From Begonia masoniana (lineage: Eukaryota > Streptophyta > Magnoliopsida > Cucurbitales > Begoniaceae): 64,000 nt of DNA. Position 1 is the first letter of the stretch. Each line of letters starts with the position of its first letter. The notes below the pieces were generated by a model. It searched no databases. It had not been told where the DNA came from and was given only the letters and a program-made list of their open reading frames with translations. A program made the translations under genes and the position numbers. Positions 1 through 10,490 of this stretch are shown here, in pieces. The stretch is from contig CM039512.1 in the NCBI GenBank assembly GCA_022432975.1, positions 45,782,309 through 45,846,308 of the forward strand, given 5' to 3'.

Positions 1-16
1 TGTTTGTGTTTTAATC

Positions 17-1272
17 TGTTGGAAATACCCTTAAAAAGGGTATTTTAGTTTTCTAACAATATTGGTTAAGTGTACAGGGCTGAAATTGTATAAAATGTTC
101 ACATTAACCGATAGCTAAAAGACAAAGAAGACATCCACCAGTTGAAGAAAAGAATGGCATCCACCGATAGGAAAAACGACAAAAACAGTGGAGTTTAAAG
201 AATCACACATGCCGATCGCTAAACGGCAAAAGCCGATGGAGTACAAGGCTTGCATCTGCCGATGGAGTACAAGGCTTGCATCTGCCGATGGCGTTTTCAA
301 GCTGCATCTGCCGATGGCATTTTCAAGCTGCATCTGCCGATGGCGTTTGAAGATGCATCTGCCGATGGAATGTCAAGATGCTTCTGCCGATGGAATATCA
401 AGATGCTTCTGCCGATGAAATTTCAAGATACATCTGTCGATGAATTTTTAAGGTGCATCTGCCGATAGCATTCCAAGTTGTATCTGCCGATAGCCTATCA
501 TGTTACATCTGCCGATGGCGTATGAAGAAACATCTGCCGATGGCTTTTCAAGTTGCATCCCCCGATGACGTTCCGATTTTTTAAAGCTGCTTCCACCGGT
601 GATCTTCCGCCAAATTTGAATATAACCACAAAGCTACAGTGACGTCGTTTTCAGCATTAACTCCAGAACTTTAATGGTGACGACGAACAACAATTTCAGA
701 TGCAACGGATATCTGCTTCAGTACGGATGCTTCCCAACGGTAACATTTTCCATTTGAAGAAAGAAGCATTCAATTCTGTGAAGCAAAATCAGACAGAGTA
801 TTTAAGCTGAGGTTAGAGCACGAAGAAACAACTTTTGCGAATTTTTACTCTTGAGCCCTAATCTGCTAAATCTATCATACTCTGTATTTCATCTACACCT
901 CTCGATTCGATAACTTGAGATTTTAATCTTTGAGAGTGTAGTCTGAGCTTGAATTTTTATAAACTCAAATATCTGTATAAGGCAGTGGATTGACGCCCGT
1001 CATGTTCAATCCAGATCTGTACAAGGCAGTTGATCGGAGCCCAGAATTCCGATCTGTTTATTCTCGTGAGGAGAAGGTTAAGGATCTTCAAGGGGGAACC
1101 TTGAAGCGTGGATGTAGGCAGGTTTTGGCCGAACCACGTAAAAACTCTTGTGTTGGTTTTTCTCTCTTTCTCTGTTATTTTTATTGGTGTGTTGATTTAC
1201 TGTGAGATTAATAATTTTAAAAATTACTAAAAGGTCTAATTCACCCCCCTCTTAGACAATCTCGATCCTACA
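17..1272 (+). mobile_element. Ty1/copia-type LTR, solo or truncated
   Basis: The segment starts TGTTGGAAATACCC and ends ATCCTACA, so it has TG..CA ends. Near its 3' end (1241-1255) is the C-rich stretch TCACCCCCCTCTTAG, which many plant copia LTRs carry just before their end. The sequence after 1272 matches the 3' LTR of the surrounding element (from 14145) exactly from this boundary, which supports 1272 as the edge. No primer-binding site follows it and no purine tract precedes it, so a solo LTR is the best reading. The expected 5-bp duplication is not seen (TAATC on the left, GATAA on the right), so the left edge or the insertion history is uncertain. The 16 bases left of it are unassigned. 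Confidence 0.5.
190..600 (+). repeat. Tandem CATCTGCCGATGG repeat inside the copia LTR
   Basis: About a dozen imperfect units of roughly 27-30 bp, each with the core CATCTGCCGATGG followed by a variable TTTCAAG-like stretch. The core contains the small inverted repeat TGCC-GAT-GGCA. Units are cleanest between about 255 and 420 and decay towards 600 (CCCCCGATGACG). Open frames through this block only reflect the repeat and are not genes. Confidence 0.8.
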
Positions 1273-1459
1273 GATAACAGGTTTTCCCTTTTCTCTGTTA
1301 CGCAGGTAACAACACCCATTCCCCGCTATCCTCTGTTTATTTTTCTGTTTTACGTTTTGTCTCTGTTTTTGTGGTGTTATTCGGTTAATCTTGAGAACAC
1401 CGACCATTGTTGTTCGTTGTTTGCTTCCACGTGCGTTTGCATGGCCTCGAGGTGTGTCA
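1273..1459 (+). repeat. 3' tail of the 5' LTR of the LARD-like element
   Basis: Homologous to 14145-14329 and ending GTGTCA directly before the spacer TT and the primer-binding site. It is cut on the left by the copia LTR ending at 1272. Differences from the 3' LTR copy are scattered substitutions, so the element is not recent. Confidence 0.7.
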
Positions 1460-1461
1460 TT

Positions 1462-1473
1462 TGGTATCAGAGC
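1462..1473 (+). other. Primer-binding site (tRNA-iMet type)
   Basis: TGGTATCAGAGC, the usual complement of the 3' end of plant initiator tRNA-Met, two bases after the LTR end at 1459. It sets the plus orientation of the surrounding element. Confidence 0.8.
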
Positions 1474-1530
1474 ACACGGTTGCTCCTGTCGTCGTTGTTT
1501 GCGTTTTTTTCTCTCTATTTGTGTGTTGTG

Positions 1531-2989
1531 AAAATTAATTCGCAAGTGTACGAGTCGCAACAAGTAATATAGTGATAAAGAGAGTGTCGAACCCACGAGG
1601 ACTTGTAATTAATAATCGAAATAACTAATTTTAATTCTAAATTGAACACACGTTGTATGATTTTCAAGGATTGTAATTAAAATAACAAATAACTAAAATA
1701 ACTAAAATAAACTAAGATAAAATATTGCAACAAATAAAATGGGATTAAATCAAATTAATAAAAGCCTAGGTACTACGATTTCACCAAGACACTAAGTATT
1801 TCAGTTCTTCGCAATTATCTTCATAAATAATCTTCCTATGTTGATGATCGATTTCACTAAATTCTAGTACAATCTCTCTCGAGCATTGCGTAGTTTATCT
1901 GATTAATGTGTTATCACTTCTCAGTCTCAAATCCTACATTAATCAAATACAAATAAATCAAGAAATCACAATGATCGCATCAATACCGTAACTATCTCTA
2001 GCCTTACGTATATTCATGACATTAATTTCAGTGTTCGGGTGTTCATCACCTCTCGGTCTCAAAACACCCCAATAATCAAGTAAAGATTGGCCAGAAATTT
2101 ACAGGCTTTAAGAACAGAAATTAAATGTGCCAACAATATTGGAAGAAATATTCAATAAATATAATTAAACGAAGAAAATGAAAATAAACATCGTTTGGCT
2201 ACATCGTAGCCCTAGTAGAAAAGTTTAGTTCATGCTAAAATAAATAAAAACACAAATAATAGAGTGTTGCATAATCAAATAGAAGAAATAAGAAGAAAAT
2301 AAAAACTATGCTGTGAAAAGTGCTTCAAAGTCGTTGGAAAAATCGCCTCCAGCTGCTTGCCCTCAATCACCAAAACCACAATTGTCGAATGCCCCCCTTC
2401 TTTCTCTCTGTTTTCTTTAGGTTTTTATTTTCTTCTTTTCAACTAATCAATGGTTCAGATTCGAAGACGTTTTGCTTTGACGGTCCAGATTAGAAGTAGC
2501 TGCCTTCCAAAAATTGAATTCATATGTGGCGATCGATCGCCAAAAATGTGGCGATCGATCGCCTCTTCTGTGTTTGTCTCGATCGCCATCACTCGATCAC
2601 CAGTCATCGATCGCATCAGATTTCATTCTCTCGTGGCGATCGATCGCTTGAAGGTGGCGATCGATCGCCACCTTCTCTGTTTTCTTGCACTCCGTTTCTA
2701 ATTATTCCGTGTTTATGGCGATCGGTCGCTGGTATGTGACGACTGATCGCCACCTCTTCTGTTTCTTCCTCTTGTTTTAAATAAAATTTTGCCTTCCTTT
2801 TGTAATTCTTTTCTTCTTTTGCTTCTCTTCTTTTTCTTCAACTTTTATGAGTTCTCTTTGTTCTTCCTGTTCTAATTAAAATTTCTGCACACTTGCACAA
2901 AATATATCAAATTTCTTCAAATACTTGAGATAAACTTACCAAATCAAGTCTAAAAAGTATAAATAAGTGTATAAAATACACACTTATCA
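1531..2989 (-). mobile_element. Athila-like gypsy solo LTR
   Basis: Read on the minus strand it starts TGATAAGTGTGTATTTTATA and ends near CACTTGCGAATTAATTTT. From memory of the family, these ends resemble Athila-type Ty3/gypsy LTRs. It is flanked by TTGTG on both sides (1526-1530 and 2990-2994), which looks like a 5-bp target-site duplication. If the end is placed at the TG in 1529, the duplication no longer matches, so the left edge is uncertain by two bases. There is no internal region. It sits just downstream of the primer-binding site of the LARD-like element. It contains the palindrome cluster at 2527-2750. Confidence 0.6.
2527..2750. repeat. Cluster of GGCGATCGATCGCC palindromes
   Basis: Perfect palindromes include TGGCGATCGATCGCCA at 2527-2542, a near copy from 2549, and a 24-bp perfect palindrome at 2651-2674 whose core is GGTGGCGATCGATCGCCACC. 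Degenerate versions (GGCGATCGGTCGC, ACGACTGATCGCC) follow to about 2750. Each could fold as a hairpin in RNA. Confidence 0.85.
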
Positions 2990-2994
2990 TTGTG

Positions 2995-4033
2995 TGTGTG
3001 TTTTGTGCAAGTCATGTCTGACATTGCTGTTTTTGATTACCCAGAAGTATCTCACATTTACATGCATCAATATTCTATCATCTGATCAAAAACCAACGGT
3101 GTTTTTGCATGTGTGAACCTCTGTTTAGTTAATCAACAAGTTTAGGTTGTGTTTTTCTTTATCTGTTTAGTTTCTTTTTTGATGTTCAAAAAATTCACGT
3201 TGCCTGAGTTCTTATCCTGCTTAAATAATCTGCATGCATGGATGTTTTGTTGTTATCAATACGTGTTCTGTGTTTTCTATTTCAGTTACTATCCTGAAGA
3301 TCCCACACTTGCATGAGATTGTGTTCTGTTTTCTTAACCAATAATGTTACTCATGTTTTAATCCTCATGTTCTCTGTTTAGTAAGCATATTGTTTTAACT
3401 GTGATTTCCTGCTTAGTGTTGTTTTCTTTTCTTGTGATTTTGGTTTCTGTTTTCACGAGTTTATTGTTTCTATTTTCTTTGTTTTATGCCTGTTTTTAGT
3501 TCTGGTGGTGTATCGTTCAAGTTCACTATCTTGCATCATTTTTTTCTGTTATTGCAGCAAACACCAAAGATAAATTGCATCATTAATGTACACCTATTGG
3601 TAACGTTATTTGCTGTGAATTTTGTTGGTGATTATCGTTTTTTGTCCTATTTTGACCAATTTTTAGATTGTCTAGTGTTTTATTGCTTTGATATCTTGGC
3701 TTGAACTGTGAAGATAAATTTCTGAAACATGGAGTCTCCTTCGGCCAGGAAATTGGTGTAAATCCAAGGAACATTGTTTGATTATTTTACCTCGTCTTTG
3801 TGTTGTTTTGTTTGTCTTGGTTAATCTGTGTGCTGTTAAATGAATTTCAACTCCATAGGCTCAAGATTTGAGAGAGAGAGGGAGAGGGAGAGAGAGAGAG
3901 TGCATGCACTGGTGATAACGAAGATGAATTTTTGGGCACGTCTTCCTTAACTTAAAAGGGGCAGTTGAACAGAAGTAGTTGAAGTATAGCTGCCTAATTT
4001 ATACCATTCTTCTAATACTTGCAGTAAACTAAA

Positions 4034-4070
<37 letters not shown>

Positions 4071-4078
4071 TAAATGGC
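2995..4078 (+). other. T-rich untranslated leader of the LARD-like element
   Basis: No convincing coding sequence. The stretch is T-rich with many TCTGTT/TTTTCTGTT words and continues the leader interrupted by the solo LTR ending at 2989. It ends in two short microsatellites: a GA-rich run at about 3870-3900, and (CT)n followed by (GT)n at about 4034-4070. The copia element is inserted directly after them. Confidence 0.4.
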
Positions 4079-4083
4079 TGTCC

Positions 4084-4310
4084 CGTTATGAAATCACAGT
4101 GAAGATTTTCGGAGATGAAGAACAGAAGGAGAAGAGAACGATGAAGAGAGATGGCTGCAGAGAGAAATAATGATACGTACTATTGTGTGTTTTCCCAAGT
4201 GAGGATTTTCAAATATACAAGTAGTAATAAATGAATGACAAGACAAGATAGGTAACTAAACTAAGCTAGCTAACTAAAAATGAATAGTGAAGAGCAAGTA
4301 TAAGCTAATA
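4084..4310 (-). repeat. 3' LTR of the copia element
   Basis: 227 bp. On the minus strand it starts TATTAGCTTATAC and ends TTTCATAACG. The polypurine tract GAGGGGGGC immediately precedes it on the minus strand (plus 4311-4319). The ends TA..CG are not the canonical TG..CA, yet the shared block and the TSD define the same edges. Confidence 0.9.
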
Positions 4311-4319
4311 GCCCCCCTC

Positions 4320-5723
4320 AAGATCAAGGTCGGAGACCGAAGATCTTGGATAGGAAAAGAGAGAAAGCCGCCGAAGGGAGAGGTTTGGTAAGCGCATCAG
4401 CGATCTGAGTAGCGGACGGAGTGAATTTTACTGCTAGCATCTTCTGTAACACCTTCTCCCGTACGAAGTAAAAGTCAATCTCAACATGTTTGGATTTGGA
4501 GTGTAAAACTGGGTTAGAGGCAAGGTAGGTTGCACTCAAATTATCACAGAGTATGAGAGGAACTGTGGGAGAGATGACACCGATTTCTTTCAATAGGGAC
4601 TGCAACCATAACACTTCAGCTGCGCCATTCGCAACACTGTGATACTCAGATTTGGTGCTAGAGCGCGACACTACCTTTTGTTTGGTGGAGGACCAAGAGA
4701 TGAGGTTAGGACCAAGAAAAACACAGAAACCACTGGTGCTCTTGCGGTCGTCTGGACAAGAGGCCCAATCAGCATCGGTGTAGCATGTCAGACCAAGAGA
4801 GGTTGAGGGTGTGAAGGAAATACCGAGAGTTTGGGTACCTTTAAGGTAGCGCAGAATGCACTTAACTGCTTGCTAGTGAGTATCAGAGGGAGCATGCATA
4901 AATTGAGAGATCTTGTTGACAGCGAAGGCAATATCAGGTCTCGTAGGGTAGCAATATTGAAGGCCCCCAACGATGCTTCGGTAAAGAAAACCGTCAGGTA
5001 GGGGGGTCCCAGAGTGGAGAGACAATGCAGAGCCAGCCACCATGGGGGTCGGTGCTGGCTTGCAGAAGTCCATATTAGCCCTGTGTAGTAACTCAGATAT
5101 ATATCTTCTCGATTAAGAAAGAGTCATATCAGTGGATGTCTGAGTGACTGAAATGCCAAGGAAATATGACAGTGGGCCAAGATCACGAACTTTAAACTGA
5201 GAATGTAGATAGTGCAGTAGCTGGTCTAGGAGAATGGAAGAATCACCCGTCAAAATAATGTCGTCCACATATACCAGCATAATAATAATGTGAGAGGAGG
5301 TACGGTAGACAAAGAGGGACGAGTCAGATTTGGATGCTGAGAACCCCCAATTAATTAATGTTGTGTAGAGTTTGGTATACCAGGCTCGTGGAGATTGTTT
5401 GAGGCCATAGAGGGCTTTATGAAGAAAGCAGACAGCCGACGGGGATGCCGAGTTAATGAAGCCGGGAGGTTGTTGCATGTATACCTGCTCGGTCAGATCT
5501 CCGTGCAGGAAGGCATTGCTGATATCGAGCTACTGGATAATCCAATGAAAGGAAACAGCGAGGGAGAGAACTGTGCGCACTGAAGTCGGTTTGACCACTG
5601 GACTGAAGGTTTCATCGTTGTCAATACCTTCAGTCTGGTCATAGCCTTTTGCCACCAAGCAAGCCTTATATCAAGAAACTGTCCCATCATAGTTCAATTT
5701 AGTCTTGAAGACCCATTTGCAGC
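4320..5723 (-). pseudogene. Copia reverse transcriptase (C-terminal part) and RNase H
   Basis: Minus-strand pieces in several frames give RT motifs in order: GFINSAS, LHKALYGLKQSPRAWY, the catalytic LVYVDDIILTG (codons near 5275), and LGPLSYFLGI. Then follow the connection region (RSIVGGLQYCYPTRPDIAFAV) and RNase H with SRSSTKSEYHSVANGAAEV, LCDNLSATYLASNPV and HVEIDFYFVREKV. Known family order places this at the pol C-terminus. Stops occur near 5115, 5534 and 5670, and a frame change occurs near 4873. The segment resumes from 7994 upstream on the minus strand, where the N-terminal RT lies beyond the inserted solo LTR. Confidence 0.88.
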
Positions 5724-5728
5724 CTATT

Positions 5729-7988
5729 TGTAACGACCCTTACACTAATCCCTTAATTTCCCGTATAATTTTTTTTTTAAACCTCTAATTAAAATTAAAA
5801 CGTCCATAAAACCATTTAAATAAAATACCTTAAGATAAGTGTTGCAATTCCTTTGAAAAATAAATTAAAAACATTAAAAGAACATAACAAAGCATCGACC
5901 AAAAGAAGCAGGGGTAAAAAGAGCATTTGCCCATGAAAATTCATGGCCGATCGATCGGCCATTTCAGCCGATCGATCGGCTGAGGCCAAAATGGAAGGGG
6001 CGATCGATCGCCCCACTCATCAAGCGATCGATCGGCACACTCTCTGGATTTTCCAGAGAGTGCCGATCCATCATGCCATTCTATCGCCTCCTTAGGCGAT
6101 CGAACGGCATGCTCTCTGGAATCCGAAAATTCCAGAGAGCATCCTCACTTCATTCCCTTTTTTTTCTTCTTCCACTTCATCCATCGATTCCCCTGTACAA
6201 TTTACATAACACTTCACCCCTTTTCCCTCATCAAATCAACTCTTAACATTTCATAACAACCTACCATTCGCATACAATTCACTTTACCAATTCCCTATTA
6301 CCGACTCAAAACACATTTAAAATATAACCAAATTTCATAAAAACGAACCGCGTGGTTCCGTTTAAAAGTTTAACATTTCCTCCTGTTTGAAAATATCAAA
6401 ACATTACAAAACAATATCTAGCCAGATTCAAGCATCCTAAAATGTTCAACTATACAATTTCCTATATCCTATCTATCAATTCCCCAAAACGTTTACCTAC
6501 ATCCCCCACGGGTCAAAATTACGCACCGACTGCCAGCGCACACCCACGGGCCATCCTCCTTCAACGTGCTCATACTTCAGGCAGAGGGACGTCTTCCTCA
6601 CCTGTCTCAAAATCACCTACACCGTAGAAATAAAAATGTAAGCTAGAGGCTCAGTAAATCTACGTGAATGCAAGTGAATGCCAATGCTATGCATGTACAG
6701 TTCATAAATCACTGCATCCTACCTTTTCGCTAATCATTTCATTCATGTCACCGGGGCTTCACTCTCACTAGATAGGAGCGGCACATCCGTCGATTGGATA
6801 GCCCCTCGTATCTAACAGGGGGAAAACATGCTTCACCTGACAGCCATGTCTAAACCACCGCCACCGACGTGACCTTTATTACATTCGTTTACTTTTTCGT
6901 TTATGTAAAAACATGCATATAAATTCTTTTTCATGCTCTTTTTGAAAACAATGATGCGTGAACAAATATTATGCCATGAACGAAATAGAAACAAATAGAA
7001 ACATACAAACAATAAACTTAAAAATTAACAACCTAACTAAACCTAAAACTAACTACCCGTTCTAACTATCCGAACGCAATATATCTCCAATTCCTCAATT
7101 TAACGTACATTCTTATGGTGTAGGCCAAGACAGCCAAACAAATCATGAAGACTTACCTCGCGTCCGTTGCCAACCAAGCTCCGTCCACGAGCATTGTTTA
7201 CCTAAGGCAATATACAACATTTGTTATTTAAACCAATTCTAAACTACCGAGTTTAGAAAATTACAAACTCCTAGCTAAGGAAAATCTTCTAAACTCTAAA
7301 ACACCTCATTGAGGCATTTTATCGAGCAACTCGTGCTCATGAATTTCCAAACCTCCATTAATGGAGCATTTAAAATTCTCCAACCACCAAACTTCTCAAC
7401 CACCTCTATTAAACCATCAAACTTTCATCAATAATTATAAATACACTTACTAAGTCGTAAATAGGGTAAACTTAGCCATTACAAACAATACTCGACTATT
7501 TCGCAAAAACCCTAAACGAAACCCTAATCCGTTTAGAAATCGAAATCTAACGTACCAAAACTATAGATTCATACCTAGGGTCGGGATTGAAGAAGAGAAC
7601 ATGAAGAACAGAGGTTGATCGGAGAAAGCTCCGTCGTCGGAAGTGAGAAATCGCCACGGAAGGGAGGGAAATCGCCGAGAGGTGAGGGAGAGAAAATGAT
7701 AGAGTGAAAATCGTGGAAGGAGAGAGGAGGGTAATGAAATTTTTATAAAATTGACTTGGCAAATTACCATATTGCCCTTCTATTGAATTTCCATTTTCTT
7801 CGTTACTTATCTCGTTATTTAGCTAACGATCCGATTTCTTCAAATTTTCATATTTCACCATAAATTTCAATTTATTATTAGGGCTCCGTTAAAACTTTCC
7901 GTTCGCAAAACGGACTTAGTTTGACGTATTTACAAAAATACCGTTTATATTAGAATAATTCAAATCTCGTAAAGCCGGGTGTTATACA
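5729..7988 (-). mobile_element. Gypsy solo LTR inside the copia RT
   Basis: 2260 bp with TG..CA ends: minus strand TGTATAACACCCGGC to GGGTCGTTACA. It is flanked by the perfect duplication CTATT (5724-5728 and 7989-7993). The copia RT reads across the empty site, so the boundaries are firm. The ends and internal words (GAGGTAAGT followed by GGCCTACACC; an A-rich tract and TACGGGAAATTA near the 3' end) match the style of the Tekay-like LTRs at 26181 and 61753, so it comes from a related family. Nothing in it looks coding. Confidence 0.92.
5944..6142. repeat. Palindrome and hairpin cluster in the solo LTR
   Basis: Three perfect 18-bp palindromes share the core GATCGATC with different self-paired arms: TGGCCGATCGATCGGCCA (5944-5961), CAGCCGATCGATCGGCTG (5965-5982) and GGGGCGATCGATCGCCCC (5997-6014). 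A fourth, imperfect one lies at about 6024. Two hairpins with the stem CTCTCTGGA/TCCAGAGAG follow (6038-6063 and about 6109-6142). The cluster sits about 150-350 bp from the 3' end of this minus-oriented LTR. Confidence 0.9.
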
Positions 7989-7993
7989 CTATT

Positions 7994-9876
7994 ACTTTTG
8001 CACCTCTTGGAAGTGGGACTAAGGACCAAGTGTTGGTTTCCTGGAGCGCAGATATTTCATCTTTCATAGCCTGGAGCCAATGATGGTATCAGGCAGCTTG
8101 GGTAAAAGTTTTGGGTTTAATAGAAGGCTCAAGGAGAAAGGCTTTGGGCTTGAATACACCTGCTTTGGCCCGGGTCATCATGGGATGAGTGGGGTGAACA
8201 GTTTGGGTGGGCATGGAAGTGGGTAGAGATGCAGGGGATGGTGAGGGGAGTAGGGTATTGGTGTGGGAAGAAGGCGGGGAGGCTGGAAATGGAAGGCTAG
8301 GGGGAGAGGGGGGAGGTATGGTAATTAAGGGAAGTGGCAAAACATGAGGGTTGGTGGTAGATGAAGGGAAAGGTATGTAGGGGATTGGGAGAGTGAAAGG
8401 GGCGGAGGGAGTTGCAGCTTGGTGGGTGTGGTGAACGGAAATTGAGACTCGATGAATGTGACATCACGAGAAATGTAAAGTTTGTTGGTTGTGGGATCGA
8501 GACAAATGTACCCTTTGTGATGAGGACTGGGACCTAAGAAGACACATGAGAGAGATCGAGGTTGGAGTTTATGTTGATTGAAGGGCCGAAGGTGAGGAAA
8601 ACAGAGACAACCGAAAACACGAAGGGAGGCATAATTTGGGAGTGTGTGGAATAAGCACTCAAAAGGAGACTGGTGGCGGAGGACGGGAGTGGGGAGAAAA
8701 TTAATGAGAGTAGTAGCAATGATAAAAGCATGAGTCCAGAAGTGCTGAGGAACAGAGGAATGGAAAAGAAGGGCGAGGCCAGTTTCAAGGACATGCCGAT
8801 TTTTGCGTTCGACTCTGTCGTTTTAATTTGGAGTGTAGGGACAAGAAACGCGATGCTGAATGCGGAGAGATTTAAATAGATTGGTGAGGGATTGAAATTC
8901 ACCACCCCAGTCTGATTGGACAACTTTGATTTTAGTATCAAACTGAGTGTTGACAAATTGATAGAAATTGACAAATGCATGGTAGACTTCACTTTTTAAT
9001 TTGAGAGGGAAAAACCAAGTGAAACGGGTGCAATCATTGACAAATAGGATGAAATACCGGGCACCAGTAATGGATTTAACGGGAGATAGACCAAACGTCA
9101 GTATGAACAAGGTCAAAAGGAAATTGAGCATGAGACTGAGAATTTTGGAATGGCAATTGATGACTTTTGCTCATTTGGCAAGATGTACAAAAGTTGTGTT
9201 CAACATTCGATAGATTTAAATTACATGATCTAAGAATTTTCTGCATTACAGAGAAGGATGGGTGACCCAAACGTAAATGCCAGAGAACATCAGGAGAAGA
9301 GGGAGAAACACCACTGTGACGGGCAGTGAGAGACGAGGCTGATTCGGGCAACAAAACAGAGGCGGATTATGGTGACAGGACAGGGGCCGGCGAGGATGGT
9401 GGAGAAGACCGAGCAAGCTTTGACAAAAAAGGACTACATGAAGACGTGTGGTAGAGGACGTCATGGAGAGAACCACGAAGCAGAACTTGGTGGGAAATCC
9501 GATCCTTAACAAGAAAAGACATCAGGTGAAATTTAACATAAACAGAGTTTTGCTGACATAATTTGGAGATGCTTAACAAGTTGTGAGATAGGTGTGGAGT
9601 GTGAAAAACTTGAGGTAAGTGAAGTGACCGGCCAATTGCCGGAAGAAGAGCAGAACCAGAATGAGAAATGGGAATGAGATTACCTTCGGCTGTGGCAACA
9701 TGAGAAGGAGCAGAGAGAGGTTGAACCTGACTGAGAAGCTCGGGGTGCGGTGTAAAGTGATTGGTGGAGCCTGAATCTAAGATCCACGGCGTGGTTGGCG
9801 ACAAAGAAGGAGTGGGAAGAAGGCCAATGAAGTTTGATGCAGAGGGCAGTCTGGTTTGGGGACGGGATAAGGTCAA
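7994..9876 (-). pseudogene. Copia protease, integrase and start of RT
   Basis: Minus strand, N- to C-terminal. The protease active site WILDSGSTNHFTPH lies near 9770. The GAG-pre-integrase zinc-binding region (DVLWHLRLGHPSFSVMQ .. CTSCQMSKSH) lies near 9150-9290. The integrase core has HTDVW, FVNDCTRFTWFFPLK and QSDWGGEFQS. After a damaged QNG-type motif the frame shifts, then VERKNRHVLETGLALLFHS, FWTHAFI, FGCLCFPHLRP and KGYICLDP follow. Next is the Pro/Ser-rich linker ending HPMMTRAKAGVFKPK (about 8130-8180), which leads into RT. The copia gag-PR-IN-RT-RH order is clear. Several frameshifts and stops make it a pseudogene. Confidence 0.88.
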
Positions 9877-10090
9877 ATGGGTGAGGATCGGGTCGAAGGG
9901 TAGGGTGAATCGCGCTGGCCTTGATGGGAACCAGCGATGGATGGAGATCGAAAAGGGGCTTCAGGGCGAAGGCTCCAGGGGGCGTGGAACGATGGCTGAA
10001 AAGCAGCGTTCACGTGCATTTGCGCCGGCGATGGAAGTAGGACAGTCGGATTTTGCTTCTCCAAGTGAAAGTCGTAGCTTTGGAGCATGC
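9877..10090 (-). pseudogene. Copia gag C-terminal scrap
   Basis: Minus-strand reading SMLQSYDFHLEKQNPTVL resembles the LLxYExRLEQQ stretch that precedes the zinc-knuckle region in plant copia Gag. It begins directly at the edge of the inverted LTR segment (10091), so everything upstream in gag has been lost. No zinc knuckle is visible before the protease. Confidence 0.5.
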
Positions 10091-10232
10091 TTTGAAAATC
10101 CTCACATGGGAAAACACACAATAGTATGTATCATTATTTCTCTCTGTAGCCATCTCTCTTCATCCTTCTCTTCTCCTTATGTTCTTCATCTCCGGCAATC
10201 TTCACCGTGATTTCATAACGTGGTATCAGAGC
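10091..10232 (+). repeat. Inverted partial LTR plus primer-binding site
   Basis: The plus strand here (TTTGAAAATCCTCACATGGG .. TTTCATAACG, then TGGTATCAGAGCT) is the reverse complement of about 10245-10385 with a few differences. The two arms face each other across a 12-bp centre (AGGTTGGATGAC, about 10233-10244). The inner arm retains an intact primer-binding site (10221-10232), while the outer one reads TGGTAATAGAGC. It replaces the gag region of the copia element. Confidence 0.88.
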
Positions 10233-10258
10233 TAGGTTGGATGACAGCTCTATTACCA

Positions 10259-10485
10259 CGTTATGAAATCACAGTGAAGATTGCCGGAGATGAAGAACAG
10301 AATGAGAAGAGAAGGATGAAGAGAGATGGCTACAGAGAGAAATAATGATACGTACTATTGTGTGTTTTCCCAAGTGAGGATTTTCAAATATACAAGTAGT
10401 AATAAATGAATGACAAGACAAGATAGGTAACTAAACTAAGCTAGCTAACTAAAAATGAATAGTGAAGAGCAAGTATAAGCTAATA
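10259..10485 (-). repeat. 5' LTR of the copia element
   Basis: 227 bp and collinear with 4084-4310. Differences are confined to the first 70 bases of the plus strand. It is followed on the minus strand by a degraded primer-binding site (plus 10247-10258). TSD TGTCC lies at 10486-10490. Confidence 0.9.
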
Positions 10486-10490
10486 TGTCC

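Larger units (their letters stand above)
4084..10485 (-). mobile_element. Ty1/copia retrotransposon, decayed, with gag deletion
   Basis: Two 227-bp LTRs (4084-4310 and 10259-10485) differ at five positions by eye (about 98% identity). They are flanked by the perfect 5-bp duplication TGTCC (4079-4083 and 10486-10490). On the minus strand the order is LTR, damaged primer-binding site (TGGTAATAGAGC), an inverted LTR piece, a gag C-terminal scrap, protease, integrase, RT and RNase H, then a purine tract (GAGGGGGGC) and the second LTR. The protease-integrase-RT order defines copia. A gypsy solo LTR (5729-7988) splits the RT. Most of gag is missing, and stops and frameshifts break pol, so it is not autonomous. 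Confidence 0.9.

Noticed and set aside
1456..1480. A tRNA gene at the TGGTATCAGAGC sites
   Set aside because: Only the 12-base complement of a tRNA 3' end is present. It is a primer-binding site; no cloverleaf is seen.
8534..8992. 152-aa minus-strand frame rich in Leu and Ser
   Set aside because: A shifted reading of copia integrase. The neighbouring frame gives clear integrase motifs.
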